DNA of 23,274 bases. Source: a virus. The notes below the pieces were generated by a model. The model had not been told where the DNA came from, ran no database searches, and was given only the letters and a program-made list of their open reading frames with translations. This document shows positions 1 to 6,779 of this stretch, piece by piece. A program made the translations under genes and the position numbers. Every line of letters begins with the position of its first letter. The stretch's first letter is position 1. The stretch covers positions 1 through 23,274 of the IMG/VR virus record IMGVR_UViG_3300031280_000102; one strand, 5' to 3'.

Positions 1-2
1 TC

Positions 3-194
3 TGCGGCTCCCAGCTCTCCGAGCGGCTGTCCTGCTCCGTCCACTACCCCGCCTACGGCAAGCGCCTGTTCGAGTGTCGGTGCGGTGTCCTGTTTCCGGC
101 CTACGTGGTGCAGGCGGCGGTGGATACAGGGGACTGGGAAGCGGTGCTGAAACTGCACGAGGACGGGGAGCGGTTTGACCAGCAGATGTTCTAG
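3..194 (+). CDS. C-terminal end of an unknown Cys-rich protein (5' end outside window)
   Basis: An open frame enters from the left edge and ends at TAG 192-194. The visible 63 residues hold a possible zinc ligand set: CG at the very start, a Cys about ten residues on, and a C-x-C-G pair in the segment FECRCG. An acidic, Trp-containing tail follows. The stop codon overlaps the Shine-Dalgarno of the next gene, so the two are probably co-transcribed and coupled. I do not recognise the family. Without the N-terminus, no function can be given. Confidence 0.65.
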   Translation, partial: CGSQLSERLSCSVHYPAYGKRLFECRCGVLFPAYVVQAAVDTGDWEAVLKLHEDGERFDQQMF

Positions 195-206
195 GAGGTA
201 ATTCCG

Positions 207-857
207 ATGACTACTAACAATAGCGGCAAGGTATCGCTGTCCCCTCGAACGATGGTGGACAGTGTCTCCGAGTGGTCGCTCCATCGGGTCGTAGACTATC
301 TCAGGAAGAAGGAGAAGGACGGTGAAAAGCCTGCGTCTTCGTTCATAAGCTGCCGGTTCTACATACGGTCTCTGGCCGAGGCTCTGGACTATATCAAGAA
401 GCCTCTGGGCGGCCTATCCCGCAGTCAGGTTTGCCGTTGCCTGTCGTACCATAGCATCGCGCTCGTTCGGGAGGACAAGACGCTGTCGCAGATTGTAAAC
501 GCTCGGGATGAGTTGCTCAAAAGATGCTTAAATGCCGGAGACGACGACACAATGGCTATAATGAACACTCCCAGTCCGTACGCCCCTGTCTTGGTTCGGG
601 AGAGACGCCTCAATATCCCGGTTTATGCCGAATGGGTCACATCCGATATCGAGGAGTACGCTGACGCCTGTGGCGTGTGGCGTTGGCAACTTATCCAGAT
701 TTACCTGATTAAGTCCCTGTTGGGAGATGGGGAGGTGGTTGAGGAGTTGTCAGGATTGGCAAACCAGTGGGGTCGGGAGATTAGTTGCTGGGATACTTGG
801 ATGGCCTATCGGCTCGGTGAACTGCATGGTTTACTAATTAAGACGGGTGGCATTTGA
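207..857 (+). CDS. hypothetical protein, 216 aa
   Basis: The ATG start is set by a strong Shine-Dalgarno AGGAGGT at 193-199, which overlaps the stop of the preceding gene. The product is soluble, mixed alpha-helical by composition and has no signal peptide or membrane segment. Residues around 65-80 (LGGLSRSQVCRCLSYHSI) could form a helix-turn-helix-like segment, and the C-terminal third is rich in Trp and Leu. I do not recognise the family. It is the last gene before the operator-like region at 888-987, so it probably belongs to the upstream operon. A DNA-binding role is possible but is only inferred from that one segment. Confidence 0.7.
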   Translation: MTTNNSGKVSLSPRTMVDSVSEWSLHRVVDYLRKKEKDGEKPASSFISCRFYIRSLAEALDYIKKPLGGLSRSQVCRCLSYHSIALVREDKTLSQIVNARDELLKRCLNAGDDDTMAIMNTPSPYAPVLVRERRLNIPVYAEWVTSDIEEYADACGVWRWQLIQIYLIKSLLGDGEVVEELSGLANQWGREISCWDTWMAYRLGELHGLLIKTGGI

Positions 858-874
858 CGGTGCCGCTGGGTTTT
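847..874 (+). terminator. possible weak intrinsic terminator at the end of the 207-857 gene
   Basis: A 6-bp stem with one G-U pair (847-852 with 861-866) and an 8-base loop contains the stop codon. It is followed by a T-rich stretch from 871 onward. The stem is short and the T-run is interrupted, so this is only a candidate. Its position just before a new promoter at 888 makes a stop signal sensible. Confidence 0.3.
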
Positions 875-887
875 CGTTTGGTTGTTT

Positions 888-916
888 TTGAAACCTTTAT
901 AGTATATAAATATACT
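888..916 (+). promoter_or_regulatory. sigma70-type promoter TTGAAA-N17-TATACT
   Basis: The -35 box TTGAAA lies at 888-893 and the -10 box TATACT at 911-916, separated by 17 bases. Each matches the consensus at five of six positions. Transcription would begin near 923 and read into the genes from 1020. The spacer and the -10 box lie inside the perfect inverted repeat 894-923, so a protein bound there would block the polymerase. Confidence 0.6.
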
Positions 917-923
917 ATAAAGG
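894..923. promoter_or_regulatory. 13-bp perfect inverted repeat, probable operator
   Basis: The left arm CCTTTATAGTATA (894-906) and right arm TATACTATAAAGG (911-923) are exact reverse complements around the 4-base spacer TAAA. The dyad sits over the -10 box of the promoter at 888-916. It has no following T-run, so operator is a better reading than terminator. The binding protein is unknown. In this window, the ribbon-helix-helix protein (6627) and the small HTH protein (16969) are candidates. Confidence 0.6.
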
Positions 924-931
924 GGGTAGGT

Positions 932-987
932 TGATGTACTGATGTACGCCTTCTAGGCGTGGTGATGTACTAATGTACGCGTCCTAG
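932..987 (+). repeat. two 25-bp direct repeats containing tandem TGATGTAC units
   Basis: Copies lie at 932-956 and 963-987, a 31-bp period, and match at 22 of 25 positions. Each begins with two tandem 8-bp units (TGATGTAC or TAATGTAC) and ends in GCSTYCTAG. The 31-bp period is close to three helical turns, so bound proteins would lie on the same face of the DNA. The repeats are downstream of the predicted transcription start and upstream of the gene at 1020. They could be regulator sites or replication iterons. Confidence 0.6.
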
Positions 988-1019
988 TATATATAGAAAT
1001 AGAAAGTAGGGAGTAGTAG

Positions 1020-1217
1020 ATGGTAGATAATAGAGGGAGTACCCAGTGTCCTAGAAGTCCGACGGGGGCGCATCACTGGATGATAACCGAACCAGATGGG
1101 ACGACCAGCGAGGGGGTGTGTCGGTACTGCGGTGTTGCTAGGATGTTCTGGAACTCCGTTAATATTCGCCCGATGGCGAACAGCAAAACCAAAGTTCATG
1201 TGAAGGAGATAAACTGA
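1020..1217 (+). CDS. small zinc-binding-like protein, 65 aa
   Basis: The ATG follows a purine-rich GTAGGGAG stretch. The product carries a Cys near residue 10, a His-His-Trp motif near residues 18-20 and a C-x-x-C-G pair (CRYCG) near residues 34-38. That spacing suggests one structural zinc site. Small proteins with this C...HHW...CxxC pattern are common in phages and have no assigned function. The TGA stop overlaps the next gene's ATG by one base (TGATG), so translation is probably coupled to the methyltransferase. Confidence 0.65.
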   Translation: MVDNRGSTQCPRSPTGAHHWMITEPDGTTSEGVCRYCGVARMFWNSVNIRPMANSKTKVHVKEIN

Positions 1218-1996
1218 TGTTGCCGGATATCGGGATTAAACCGTACTACTCCGACAAGTGGAGAGCTATATATCATGGGGATTGTCGAGAGATACTGACT
1301 CTGTTGCCCGATGGGTGCGTTGACTTGGTTCTTTGTGACTTACCTTATGGTGTAACTGCTCGAAATGAGTGGGATAAGGTTATCCCCATGACGTTCCTGT
1401 GGGAAGTTTGGCAAAGGGTGTGCCAGCAACGGGGTGTTGTTGCGTTGACTGCTATACAGCCGTTCTCGTCTTTTTTGGTGATGAGTAACGCTGGTAAGTT
1501 CAAGTACGAGTGGATATGGGAGAAGCAACAGGGTACGGGCTTCCTCAACGCAAAGAAACAGCCACTCCGTAACCACGAGTCTGTTCTGGTGTTCTACAAC
1601 GGGGGTCAACCGACTTATAACCCTCAGTTTACGAAAGGTAAGGCATATAAGCAGAAGTCGGGCAGAGGGAGCCTGAATTATCGTGAGCAGGTTAGCGTCA
1701 CTACTGACAATAAGGGTGTTCGTTATCCTTTGTCGGTGCAATGTTTTCCCTATGATGGTGGCAAGTTGCACCCCACCCAGAAACCTGAAGCTATGTTCTC
1801 TTATCTGGTCAAAACGTACACGAACGACAATGACTTTGTGCTGGACAACTGTCTTGGTTCTGGCACGACTGCTCTAGTTGCCGGTCAACTTAACCGCTAC
1901 TGCATCGGAATCGAAATCTCCGAGGAGTACTGCGAGATAGCTGCTAACCGTTGCGCTGCCGACACTGTAGAGCGAATCAAGAAGGGGGAGTATTAA
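1217..1996 (+). CDS. solitary beta-class DNA (N4-cytosine or N6-adenine) methyltransferase, 259 aa
   Basis: The catalytic motif IV is DLPYG at residues 41-45, a variant of D/N/S-PP-Y. The motif LHPTQKP lies near residue 185, and the SAM-binding motif I DNCLGSGTT begins at residue 210. Catalytic motif before SAM motif marks the permuted beta class. The length suits a complete one-domain enzyme. It should transfer a methyl group from SAM to an exocyclic amino group in DNA, but target base and sequence cannot be read here. An AAGGAG site precedes the start. No cognate restriction gene is adjacent, so protection of phage DNA or regulation is more likely than a full restriction system. Confidence 0.9.
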   Translation: MLPDIGIKPYYSDKWRAIYHGDCREILTLLPDGCVDLVLCDLPYGVTARNEWDKVIPMTFLWEVWQRVCQQRGVVALTAIQPFSSFLVMSNAGKFKYEWIWEKQQGTGFLNAKKQPLRNHESVLVFYNGGQPTYNPQFTKGKAYKQKSGRGSLNYREQVSVTTDNKGVRYPLSVQCFPYDGGKLHPTQKPEAMFSYLVKTYTNDNDFVLDNCLGSGTTALVAGQLNRYCIGIEISEEYCEIAANRCAADTVERIKKGEY

Positions 1997-1998
1997 CC

Positions 1999-3564
1999 AT
2001 GTCTCTACCCCCACCATCCACCCTGCTCGGCTCCGGTTCTTGGGATTTTTGGTATCTTGGACAGGAGGATTCGTTCAAAAAATCTATGGACTGGTATAAT
2101 TCTTCGGCTCGGTTCCTTGGCCTGTCTTGCCCAACAGGCAGTGGTAAGAGTCTTCTGGCGCTGCTCCTCTCCCGGTTCTCCGACACCCGAACCGTCATAC
2201 TCACGGCGACCAAGGGTCTCCAGAGACAGTACTTCGTGGCCGCTCAACCCATCGGCGGGGTACTGGCACAGGGACAAAACAACTTCACCTGTTCTCTCGT
2301 CCCCAGCCTGCGTGCTGATGAAGGGCCGTGCCATGACGGGATGGCCTGCAATGTCAAGGAGTCCTGCCCGTACCGTGTCCAGCTCGCCCGGGCTCTCCGT
2401 TCCAACCTCGTTATCACCAACTACGCCTACTGGCTGGCGCAGACCAATTTCTCGACGGGCTTGGGGGACGTTGGTCTGCTTATCTGCGACGAAAGCCATC
2501 TCGCTTTTTCCTCGATGGAGGGGTATCTAACCATATTCCTCTCCAAGCTGGACATAGAACCTACCGGCATCCACTTCCCGCTGGACGCTACCCGCTGGGG
2601 TACGTGGCGTACCTGGGCGACAGCGTCTCTCCCCGTGGTGCAGGAGAACCTGAACCGTATCGAGGCGGACGTTCGCTCCCACCGTTCCCAGAACCTGCCC
2701 GTACCGAGCCATGTCTCCCGAGCCTACCGCACCGCCAAGTCCGTGTCCGCCAAGCTCTCCCGCCTCTCCTCGGTCGGCGAGGACTGGGTTATCCAGAAGA
2801 CCAAGCACGGTTATCGGTTCGTCCCCAAGTGGGTGTCCAACTACGCCGACCACCTCTTCCAGAAAGTCCCCAAGGTGGTGCTGATGTCGGCTATCCTCTC
2901 CCACCGCACCGCCGACTATATCGGTGTACCGTCCAACGGCGACCGATCATGGGTGGAGACGCCCTCGCACTTCCCGCCGGAGAACACTCCTATATGGCAC
3001 GTCCCGACTGCCCGAATCAACTACCGCACCGACGACTTCGGGTCAACCATCTGGGTGTCCCGTATCGACCAGATCATCCAGCGCCGGATGGACCGCAAGG
3101 GGATAGTGTTTACTGTGTCCTACGACCGCGCCAGGATGTTGCTGAGTCGCTCTCGGTTCAAGAACATCATGTACTCTCACAGCACCTCGGACGTGTATCA
3201 GGTGGTAGAGAAGTTCAAGAGCCTGAAACCTCCGGCGGTGTTGGTGTCTCCTACCGTCACGACCGGCTGGGACTTTCCGGGACTGGATTATATCGTGGTC
3301 GGAAAGATACCCTACCCCGATACCAGAGACGTTGTGACGCAGGCCAGACACGAGGACGACAAGGACTGGACGAGCTACATGGCGATGGAAACGCTGGTGC
3401 AGGAGTGCGGGCGCGGAACCCGGTCGGCGGCGGACAGGTGCGAAGTGCTTGTGGTGGACGATTCTTGGAAGTGGTTCTATCCTAAGTTTCGGGGTTTTGC
3501 TCCTCGCTGGTTCCAAGAGCGTGTGAGAGGGAGCTTAGAAACCGTCCCTGATGTTCTGGTGTAG
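1999..3564 (+). CDS. XPD/DinG-type superfamily 2 DNA helicase with a four-cysteine insert, 521 aa
   Basis: ATG 1999 is chosen over an in-frame upstream ATG because AGGGGGAG at 1983-1990 lies at normal spacing and the upstream start would overlap the methyltransferase. Motifs in order: Walker A CPTGSGKS (44-51); four cysteines C98, C111, C117 and C123, placed where XPD/DinG proteins hold their Fe-S cluster; DESH box (164-167); motif III-like MSAILS; and a C-terminal motor ending in QECGRGTRS (motif VI). It should unwind DNA using ATP during replication or repair. It ends with WFYPKFRGFAPRWF and a short conserved tail. A diverged copy of that tail occurs at 6418-6510. Confidence 0.88.
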   Translation: MSLPPPSTLLGSGSWDFWYLGQEDSFKKSMDWYNSSARFLGLSCPTGSGKSLLALLLSRFSDTRTVILTATKGLQRQYFVAAQPIGGVLAQGQNNFTCSLVPSLRADEGPCHDGMACNVKESCPYRVQLARALRSNLVITNYAYWLAQTNFSTGLGDVGLLICDESHLAFSSMEGYLTIFLSKLDIEPTGIHFPLDATRWGTWRTWATASLPVVQENLNRIEADVRSHRSQNLPVPSHVSRAYRTAKSVSAKLSRLSSVGEDWVIQKTKHGYRFVPKWVSNYADHLFQKVPKVVLMSAILSHRTADYIGVPSNGDRSWVETPSHFPPENTPIWHVPTARINYRTDDFGSTIWVSRIDQIIQRRMDRKGIVFTVSYDRARMLLSRSRFKNIMYSHSTSDVYQVVEKFKSLKPPAVLVSPTVTTGWDFPGLDYIVVGKIPYPDTRDVVTQARHEDDKDWTSYMAMETLVQECGRGTRSAADRCEVLVVDDSWKWFYPKFRGFAPRWFQERVRGSLETVPDVLV

Positions 3565-3567
3565 GAC

Positions 3568-3596
3568 TTGACAATGTTACCTGTTTGTGTTACACT
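3568..3596 (+). promoter_or_regulatory. sigma70-type promoter TTGACA-N17-TACACT
   Basis: A consensus -35 box lies at 3568-3573 and the -10 box TACACT at 3591-3596, with a 17-base spacer, starting four bases after the helicase stop. It should drive the ParB-methyltransferase fusion at 3627 and the genes behind it. Confidence 0.7.
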
Positions 3597-3626
3597 TCTA
3601 GGTAATGTTAGTTTTTGGAGGATTTA

Positions 3627-4955
3627 ATGAAAATCAGGATTGACCAGATTATTCCCGACCCAGATCAACCGAGAAAGACCTTCGACCAAGAGAAGGTTGT
3701 TGAGTTGAGCGGAAGCCTTGATACGTTAGGGCTTATCCAGCCGATAACTATTCGTCCTCATAATGGGAAGTATATGATTATCGTTGGTGAGAGACGGTTC
3801 AGGGCTGCTCAGTTGGACGGGCGGGATGAAATAGAGTGTGTTGTTAGGGAAGATGTGGATGATAAAAAGGCGAGGGAGATGCAATTCGCCGAGAATTACC
3901 ACGTTCAGGCATTGCCTCCAATGGAGCAGTTTCGTGCGTGGCATAAGCACATGACTGAGCACAATATTTCCAGAGCCGACTTTGCTCGGATAACGAACAT
4001 CAAGCGGGCAACGATTGACGAGGCTGTTACTATATTGACAGGCTTGGATGAAAATCTCACCGGTGAGATTTTGTCCGGTAAGTTGTCGGTGCGTGCCGCC
4101 CGAGAAATAGCTCATATCGGTGACATTAAACGCCAGCAGGAAGTGGCTAAGCCGATTATACGTGGTGACGTTTCTGGGGAGCGTGCTCAGGAAGTAATAC
4201 TCCAAGCTAAGGCACAGCCAGAGCGACCAATAGAGAGTATAATCGCCCATGTTCAGGAACGGGACTTGTCTAAGTACAGGAAGGTCATACAGGACGAGAA
4301 GAAGCAGCAACGTCAAGCCGTGAGGGTAGCAGAAGTCAAGTCTTCTAGCCCAGATTGTCGTGTCTTGCTCGGTGACGTGTCTGACTGGGGGGCTATCGGT
4401 CTGGAGTCAGGTTCGGTGGATGCTATTATCACTGACCCACCATACAATAAGGACTTTCTGCCTACCTTTGAGCATTTATCCTTGTTCTCTGCTTTTGTGC
4501 TTAAAGACGGTGGTTCGTTGTTCGCTATGGTCGGGCAGAGTTATTTGCCTGATGTCTTTCGTTTGCTGTCCTCTGCGTTGGATTATCACTGGACTTTAGC
4601 CTATCTTACTCCTGGTGGCCAGTCTCCTCAGTTGTGGGATAGGAAGGTCAACTCGTTCTGGAAGACTGTTCTGTGGTTCGTGAAAGGCGAGTATGACGGT
4701 AAATGGCTTGGTGATGTGGTCAAGTCCGAGGTCAATGATAATGACAAGGACTTCCACGAGTGGGGGCAGTCAGAGAGCGGTATGGCAGACCTTATAAAGC
4801 GGACTACCGAGGAAGGTGACTTAATACTTGACCCATTCGTGGGCGGTGGCACTACAGGCAGAATAGCGTTGGACTTGAAGCGGAAGTTTATCGGGATAGA
4901 CAATGACCCTGAAGCGGTCAGGTTGACTAAACAACGGCTTGGAGTGGTTGATTGA
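3627..4955 (+). CDS. ParB-like nuclease-domain protein fused to a DNA methyltransferase, 442 aa (first of two)
   Basis: The start is ATG 3627, preceded by GGAGG at 3617-3621; an in-frame TTG lies upstream without its own site. Residues 1-90 form a ParB/Srx-like N-terminal domain with PDPDQPRKTF and the GERRFRAA box (54-61), which in ParB proteins contributes to CTP binding. A helical region at about 100-170 resembles the ParB/KorB HTH. The C-terminal half has catalytic DPPY at 270-273 and SAM motif DPFVGGGTT at 402-410, the beta-class order, with FHEWGQ between them. The enzyme probably methylates DNA and uses the ParB part to bind or slide on it. Such fusions are known in phages. The target is unknown. 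Confidence 0.88.
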   Translation: MKIRIDQIIPDPDQPRKTFDQEKVVELSGSLDTLGLIQPITIRPHNGKYMIIVGERRFRAAQLDGRDEIECVVREDVDDKKAREMQFAENYHVQALPPMEQFRAWHKHMTEHNISRADFARITNIKRATIDEAVTILTGLDENLTGEILSGKLSVRAAREIAHIGDIKRQQEVAKPIIRGDVSGERAQEVILQAKAQPERPIESIIAHVQERDLSKYRKVIQDEKKQQRQAVRVAEVKSSSPDCRVLLGDVSDWGAIGLESGSVDAIITDPPYNKDFLPTFEHLSLFSAFVLKDGGSLFAMVGQSYLPDVFRLLSSALDYHWTLAYLTPGGQSPQLWDRKVNSFWKTVLWFVKGEYDGKWLGDVVKSEVNDNDKDFHEWGQSESGMADLIKRTTEEGDLILDPFVGGGTTGRIALDLKRKFIGIDNDPEAVRLTKQRLGVVD

Positions 4956-5602
4956 CATTTATAGTCGGTGACAGGTACGAGAACAATATTGGAAAGTATC
5001 GGGTTCTCATTATCACTGGAGACCTGATGACCGTTCAGTATGAGGACGGTCATCAGCAAATGCTGTCTGTTAAGCTACAGGAGCAGATACTCACGAATCG
5101 GCGGACTAGATTGGCTAATCCTCCTACTTCGATTAGTGATGGTAGGAAAGCAGTGCGGTCGTATAAGTGGGTTGACGGCAGAGCTTACCAGACGATGGGG
5201 TTTCTCTCGAAGCGAGTAATTCGCATTGGTGCTAACCTTACTACAGACAAGGCTCAAAACTTTAGAGAGGAGTATCAGTTTATTAAGGGTGTTCCCTTGA
5301 CCGATGACCGCGATGCTGTGAGTTTTCTACGGGAGGGTGCTAACCAGTGGGGCAATCAGGGGGTCATTCGCTTCAGGGCAAAGGATACGGAGTTGTCCTT
5401 GTTGTCCTTCTCACGGAAAGGGAATACACCTTATGCATCTGACGAGCATTGGGAGATAAAGGATATGGGTTTCCTGTTCTTCCTGCTTGAACACGGATTT
5501 GAGTTAGGTAGCAACCAAGACGAGGGTGCTATTCTGGTAAGGATACCTTCGTCTCAGCGTTTGTTTTTTGATAAGGGAGTGGAATATGGTCTACGTTCAT
5601 AA
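4952..5602 (+). CDS. hypothetical protein, 216 aa, TTG start
   Basis: The frame opens at TTG 4952, which overlaps the upstream TGA stop (TTGA), with GGAG at 4941-4944. The nearest in-frame ATG would remove a conserved-looking N-terminus. Residues 1-40 (GDRYENNIGKYRVL, then VQYEDG) look like a small SH3- or Tudor-like beta domain of a kind seen at the front of various phage and microbial proteins. The remainder (about 60-216) is mixed alpha/beta with no recognisable catalytic motif. It is coupled to the methyltransferase and to the zinc ribbon that follows, which begins inside its end. Function unknown. Confidence 0.7.
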   Translation: MTFIVGDRYENNIGKYRVLIITGDLMTVQYEDGHQQMLSVKLQEQILTNRRTRLANPPTSISDGRKAVRSYKWVDGRAYQTMGFLSKRVIRIGANLTTDKAQNFREEYQFIKGVPLTDDRDAVSFLREGANQWGNQGVIRFRAKDTELSLLSFSRKGNTPYASDEHWEIKDMGFLFFLLEHGFELGSNQDEGAILVRIPSSQRLFFDKGVEYGLRS

Positions 5603-5720
5603 GTGTCTCCGCTGTGGTTATGAGTGGGCATCCCGTAATCCCCATCCCACTCGGTGTGCCAAGTGTAAGACACCCTACTGGGATAAGGAGAGGAGGAGCA
5701 GTGAGCAGAAGAGCGACTGA
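5586..5720 (+). CDS. zinc-ribbon protein, 44 aa
   Basis: This short gene begins at ATG 5586 inside the end of the previous gene and ends at TGA 5718-5720. It carries two CxxC knuckles, C7-x2-C10-G and C24-x2-C27, separated by a basic turn. A Tyr-Trp pair then precedes a charged tail. The pattern C-x2-CG...W...R...C-x2-C is a frequent small phage zinc ribbon, thought to bind nucleic acid or protein. It overlaps the following HNH gene by 20 bases. The tight overlap on both sides supports it as real. Confidence 0.7.
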   Translation: MVYVHKCLRCGYEWASRNPHPTRCAKCKTPYWDKERRSSEQKSD

Positions 5721-6417
5721 GAAAGAGAAAGCGAAGATGAGAGCCGAGTATGCTGCTGACCCTGAGAAGTACAAAGCTAAGTCAGCTCAGTACCGGGTTG
5801 ACAATCCTGACAAGGTTAAAGCTGCGTCTATCCGTTATCGTCAGAAGAACCGCACTCGTATTACTGCCAAAGCACGTATGCGTAATGACAGATTGCACAG
5901 GGAGACTATCTTGGCCTATGGTGGGAAGTGTGCTATTTGTGGTGAAGTAGTGACAGAGTTTCTTTGTCTTGACCACGTCAATGGAGATGGGGCTGAGGAT
6001 CGCCGGAAAGGCTTGATGGGCAATAAACTCTATAGGCATCTTAAAGAACAGGGCTGGCCGAAGGGCAGGTTGCGGGTTCTCTGCTATAACTGCAACTTTG
6101 GGTTAGCTTTGCATCGAGCTATGTCTGTTCCTCAGCCAGTACGCCAACGACGCTACACGCGGGGAGTAAAAGCAGAGGTAATTGCTGCTTACGGGGGGGA
6201 GTGCGTTTGTTGTGGAGAGACCAACCCTCTCTTCTTGTCTATTGATCACATTAATGGAGGTGGTCAAGCGGAGAGGAGAAAGTACGGTAGGGGAAGAGTC
6301 TTTTACCAGTATCTCAAGTCCTTGGGTTACCCGAAGGACAAGTACCGCTTGCTCTGTCATAATTGTAACGCCTCCTTCGGACACTACGGATACTGCCCGC
6401 ACAGGGGACTGCGATAA
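5701..6417 (+). CDS. tandem double-HNH endonuclease, 238 aa, GTG start
   Basis: GTG 5701 is preferred because GGAGAGGAGG lies directly upstream; an in-frame ATG at 5614 would run through the zinc ribbon gene. Residues 1-65 are basic with repeated helical segments (EKYKAK, DKVKAA). Two HNH-type units follow. Unit 1 has C77-x2-C80, D91-H92 and C128-x2-C131. Unit 2 has C168-x2-C171, D182-H183 and C219-x2-C222. Corresponding residues are exactly 91 apart. HNH enzymes cut DNA with one metal ion, and free-standing phage versions often act as homing nucleases. The stop codon directly abuts an in-frame helicase-tail remnant, which fits a homing event. Confidence 0.85.
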   Translation: MSRRATEKEKAKMRAEYAADPEKYKAKSAQYRVDNPDKVKAASIRYRQKNRTRITAKARMRNDRLHRETILAYGGKCAICGEVVTEFLCLDHVNGDGAEDRRKGLMGNKLYRHLKEQGWPKGRLRVLCYNCNFGLALHRAMSVPQPVRQRRYTRGVKAEVIAAYGGECVCCGETNPLFLSIDHINGGGQAERRKYGRGRVFYQYLKSLGYPKDKYRLLCHNCNASFGHYGYCPHRGLR

Positions 6418-6510
6418 TGGTTTATGTACAAATATGCGAGTTTTGCGCCGGCTTGGTTCAGAGAACGCTATCGGGGAAGTCTGGAAGTAGTGCCGGAGCC
6501 GTTAGTTTGA
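6418..6510 (+). pseudogene. remnant of the 3' end of a second, diverged helicase gene
   Basis: Immediately after the HNH stop, and in the same frame, 30 codons (6418-6507) and TGA 6508-6510 encode a peptide matching the last 30 residues of the helicase at 1999-3564 at 19 of 30 positions. There are no gaps and the stop falls at the same place. Shared blocks include WF at the start, FAP-x-WF, ER, RGSLE, VP and LV at the end. The match is mainly at protein level, so this is not a recent duplication. No start codon with a ribosome site or motor domain is attached. Confidence 0.75.
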
Positions 6511-6518
6511 TTACCCTA

Positions 6519-6547
6519 TTGACAAACCCCCCAACCCGTGATACAAT
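6519..6547 (+). promoter_or_regulatory. strong sigma70-type promoter TTGACA-N17-TACAAT
   Basis: The -35 box TTGACA lies at 6519-6524 and TACAAT at 6542-6547, with a 17-base spacer: eleven of twelve consensus bases. Predicted start is near 6554, giving a leader of about 70 bases before the gene at 6627. The leader carries the 9-bp palindrome CGTGACACG (6561-6569) and an inverted GTCACG (6595-6600), possible sites for the ribbon-helix-helix protein encoded first in this operon. It follows a helicase tail, as the promoter at 3568 does. Confidence 0.8.
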
Positions 6548-6626
6548 AAAGTATGTCCGTCGTGACACGCACAACCACCACCACTACCACGACAGTCACG
6601 GCAATAAATAGGAAGGAGGTAGGCGA

Positions 6627-6779
6627 GTGTACCACGTAGAGCTTGACATCAGTCAGGCTCAGAAGAAGCAGCTCAAACAAGCTGCGCTGGACGAGGGTCA
6701 GACAGTAAAAGCATACGTCACCGCTCTCGTCTTGGTCGACTTATCGAAAAAACAAAAGAAGGAGGATAACACAAGTTAA
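6627..6779 (+). CDS. ribbon-helix-helix (CopG/Arc-like) small protein, 50 aa, GTG start
   Basis: GTG 6627 follows AAGGAGGT at 6613-6620. The product has the layout of a ribbon-helix-helix repressor: a short beta strand with alternating residues (YHVELDIS), then a helix (AQKKQLKQAALDEG), a turn and a second helix (TVKAYVTALVLVDLSKK). Proteins of this fold dimerise and insert the strand into the DNA major groove. As the first gene after a strong promoter it could repress its own operon through the palindromes in the leader, which is inference. Its TAA overlaps the next ATG (TAATG), giving coupled translation. Confidence 0.7.
   Translation: MYHVELDISQAQKKQLKQAALDEGQTVKAYVTALVLVDLSKKQKKEDNTS

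Noticed and set aside
894-923. The 13-bp inverted repeat as a transcription terminator
   Set aside because: The arms are AT-rich, no T-run follows, and a good -10 box lies inside it. Operator is the better reading.
2604-3485. 293-codon plus-strand frame inside the helicase gene
   Set aside because: It is an out-of-frame shadow rich in Arg, Pro and Gly, as expected from GC-rich codons. The helicase frame has all the motifs.
6553-6639. Thr-rich reading frame after the promoter at 6519 (eight Thr codons in a row), like an attenuator leader peptide
   Set aside because: Its ATG coincides with the predicted transcription start, so there is no ribosome site. The other frames of the same CCACCACC-type stretch are equally low in complexity, and no terminator hairpin follows.
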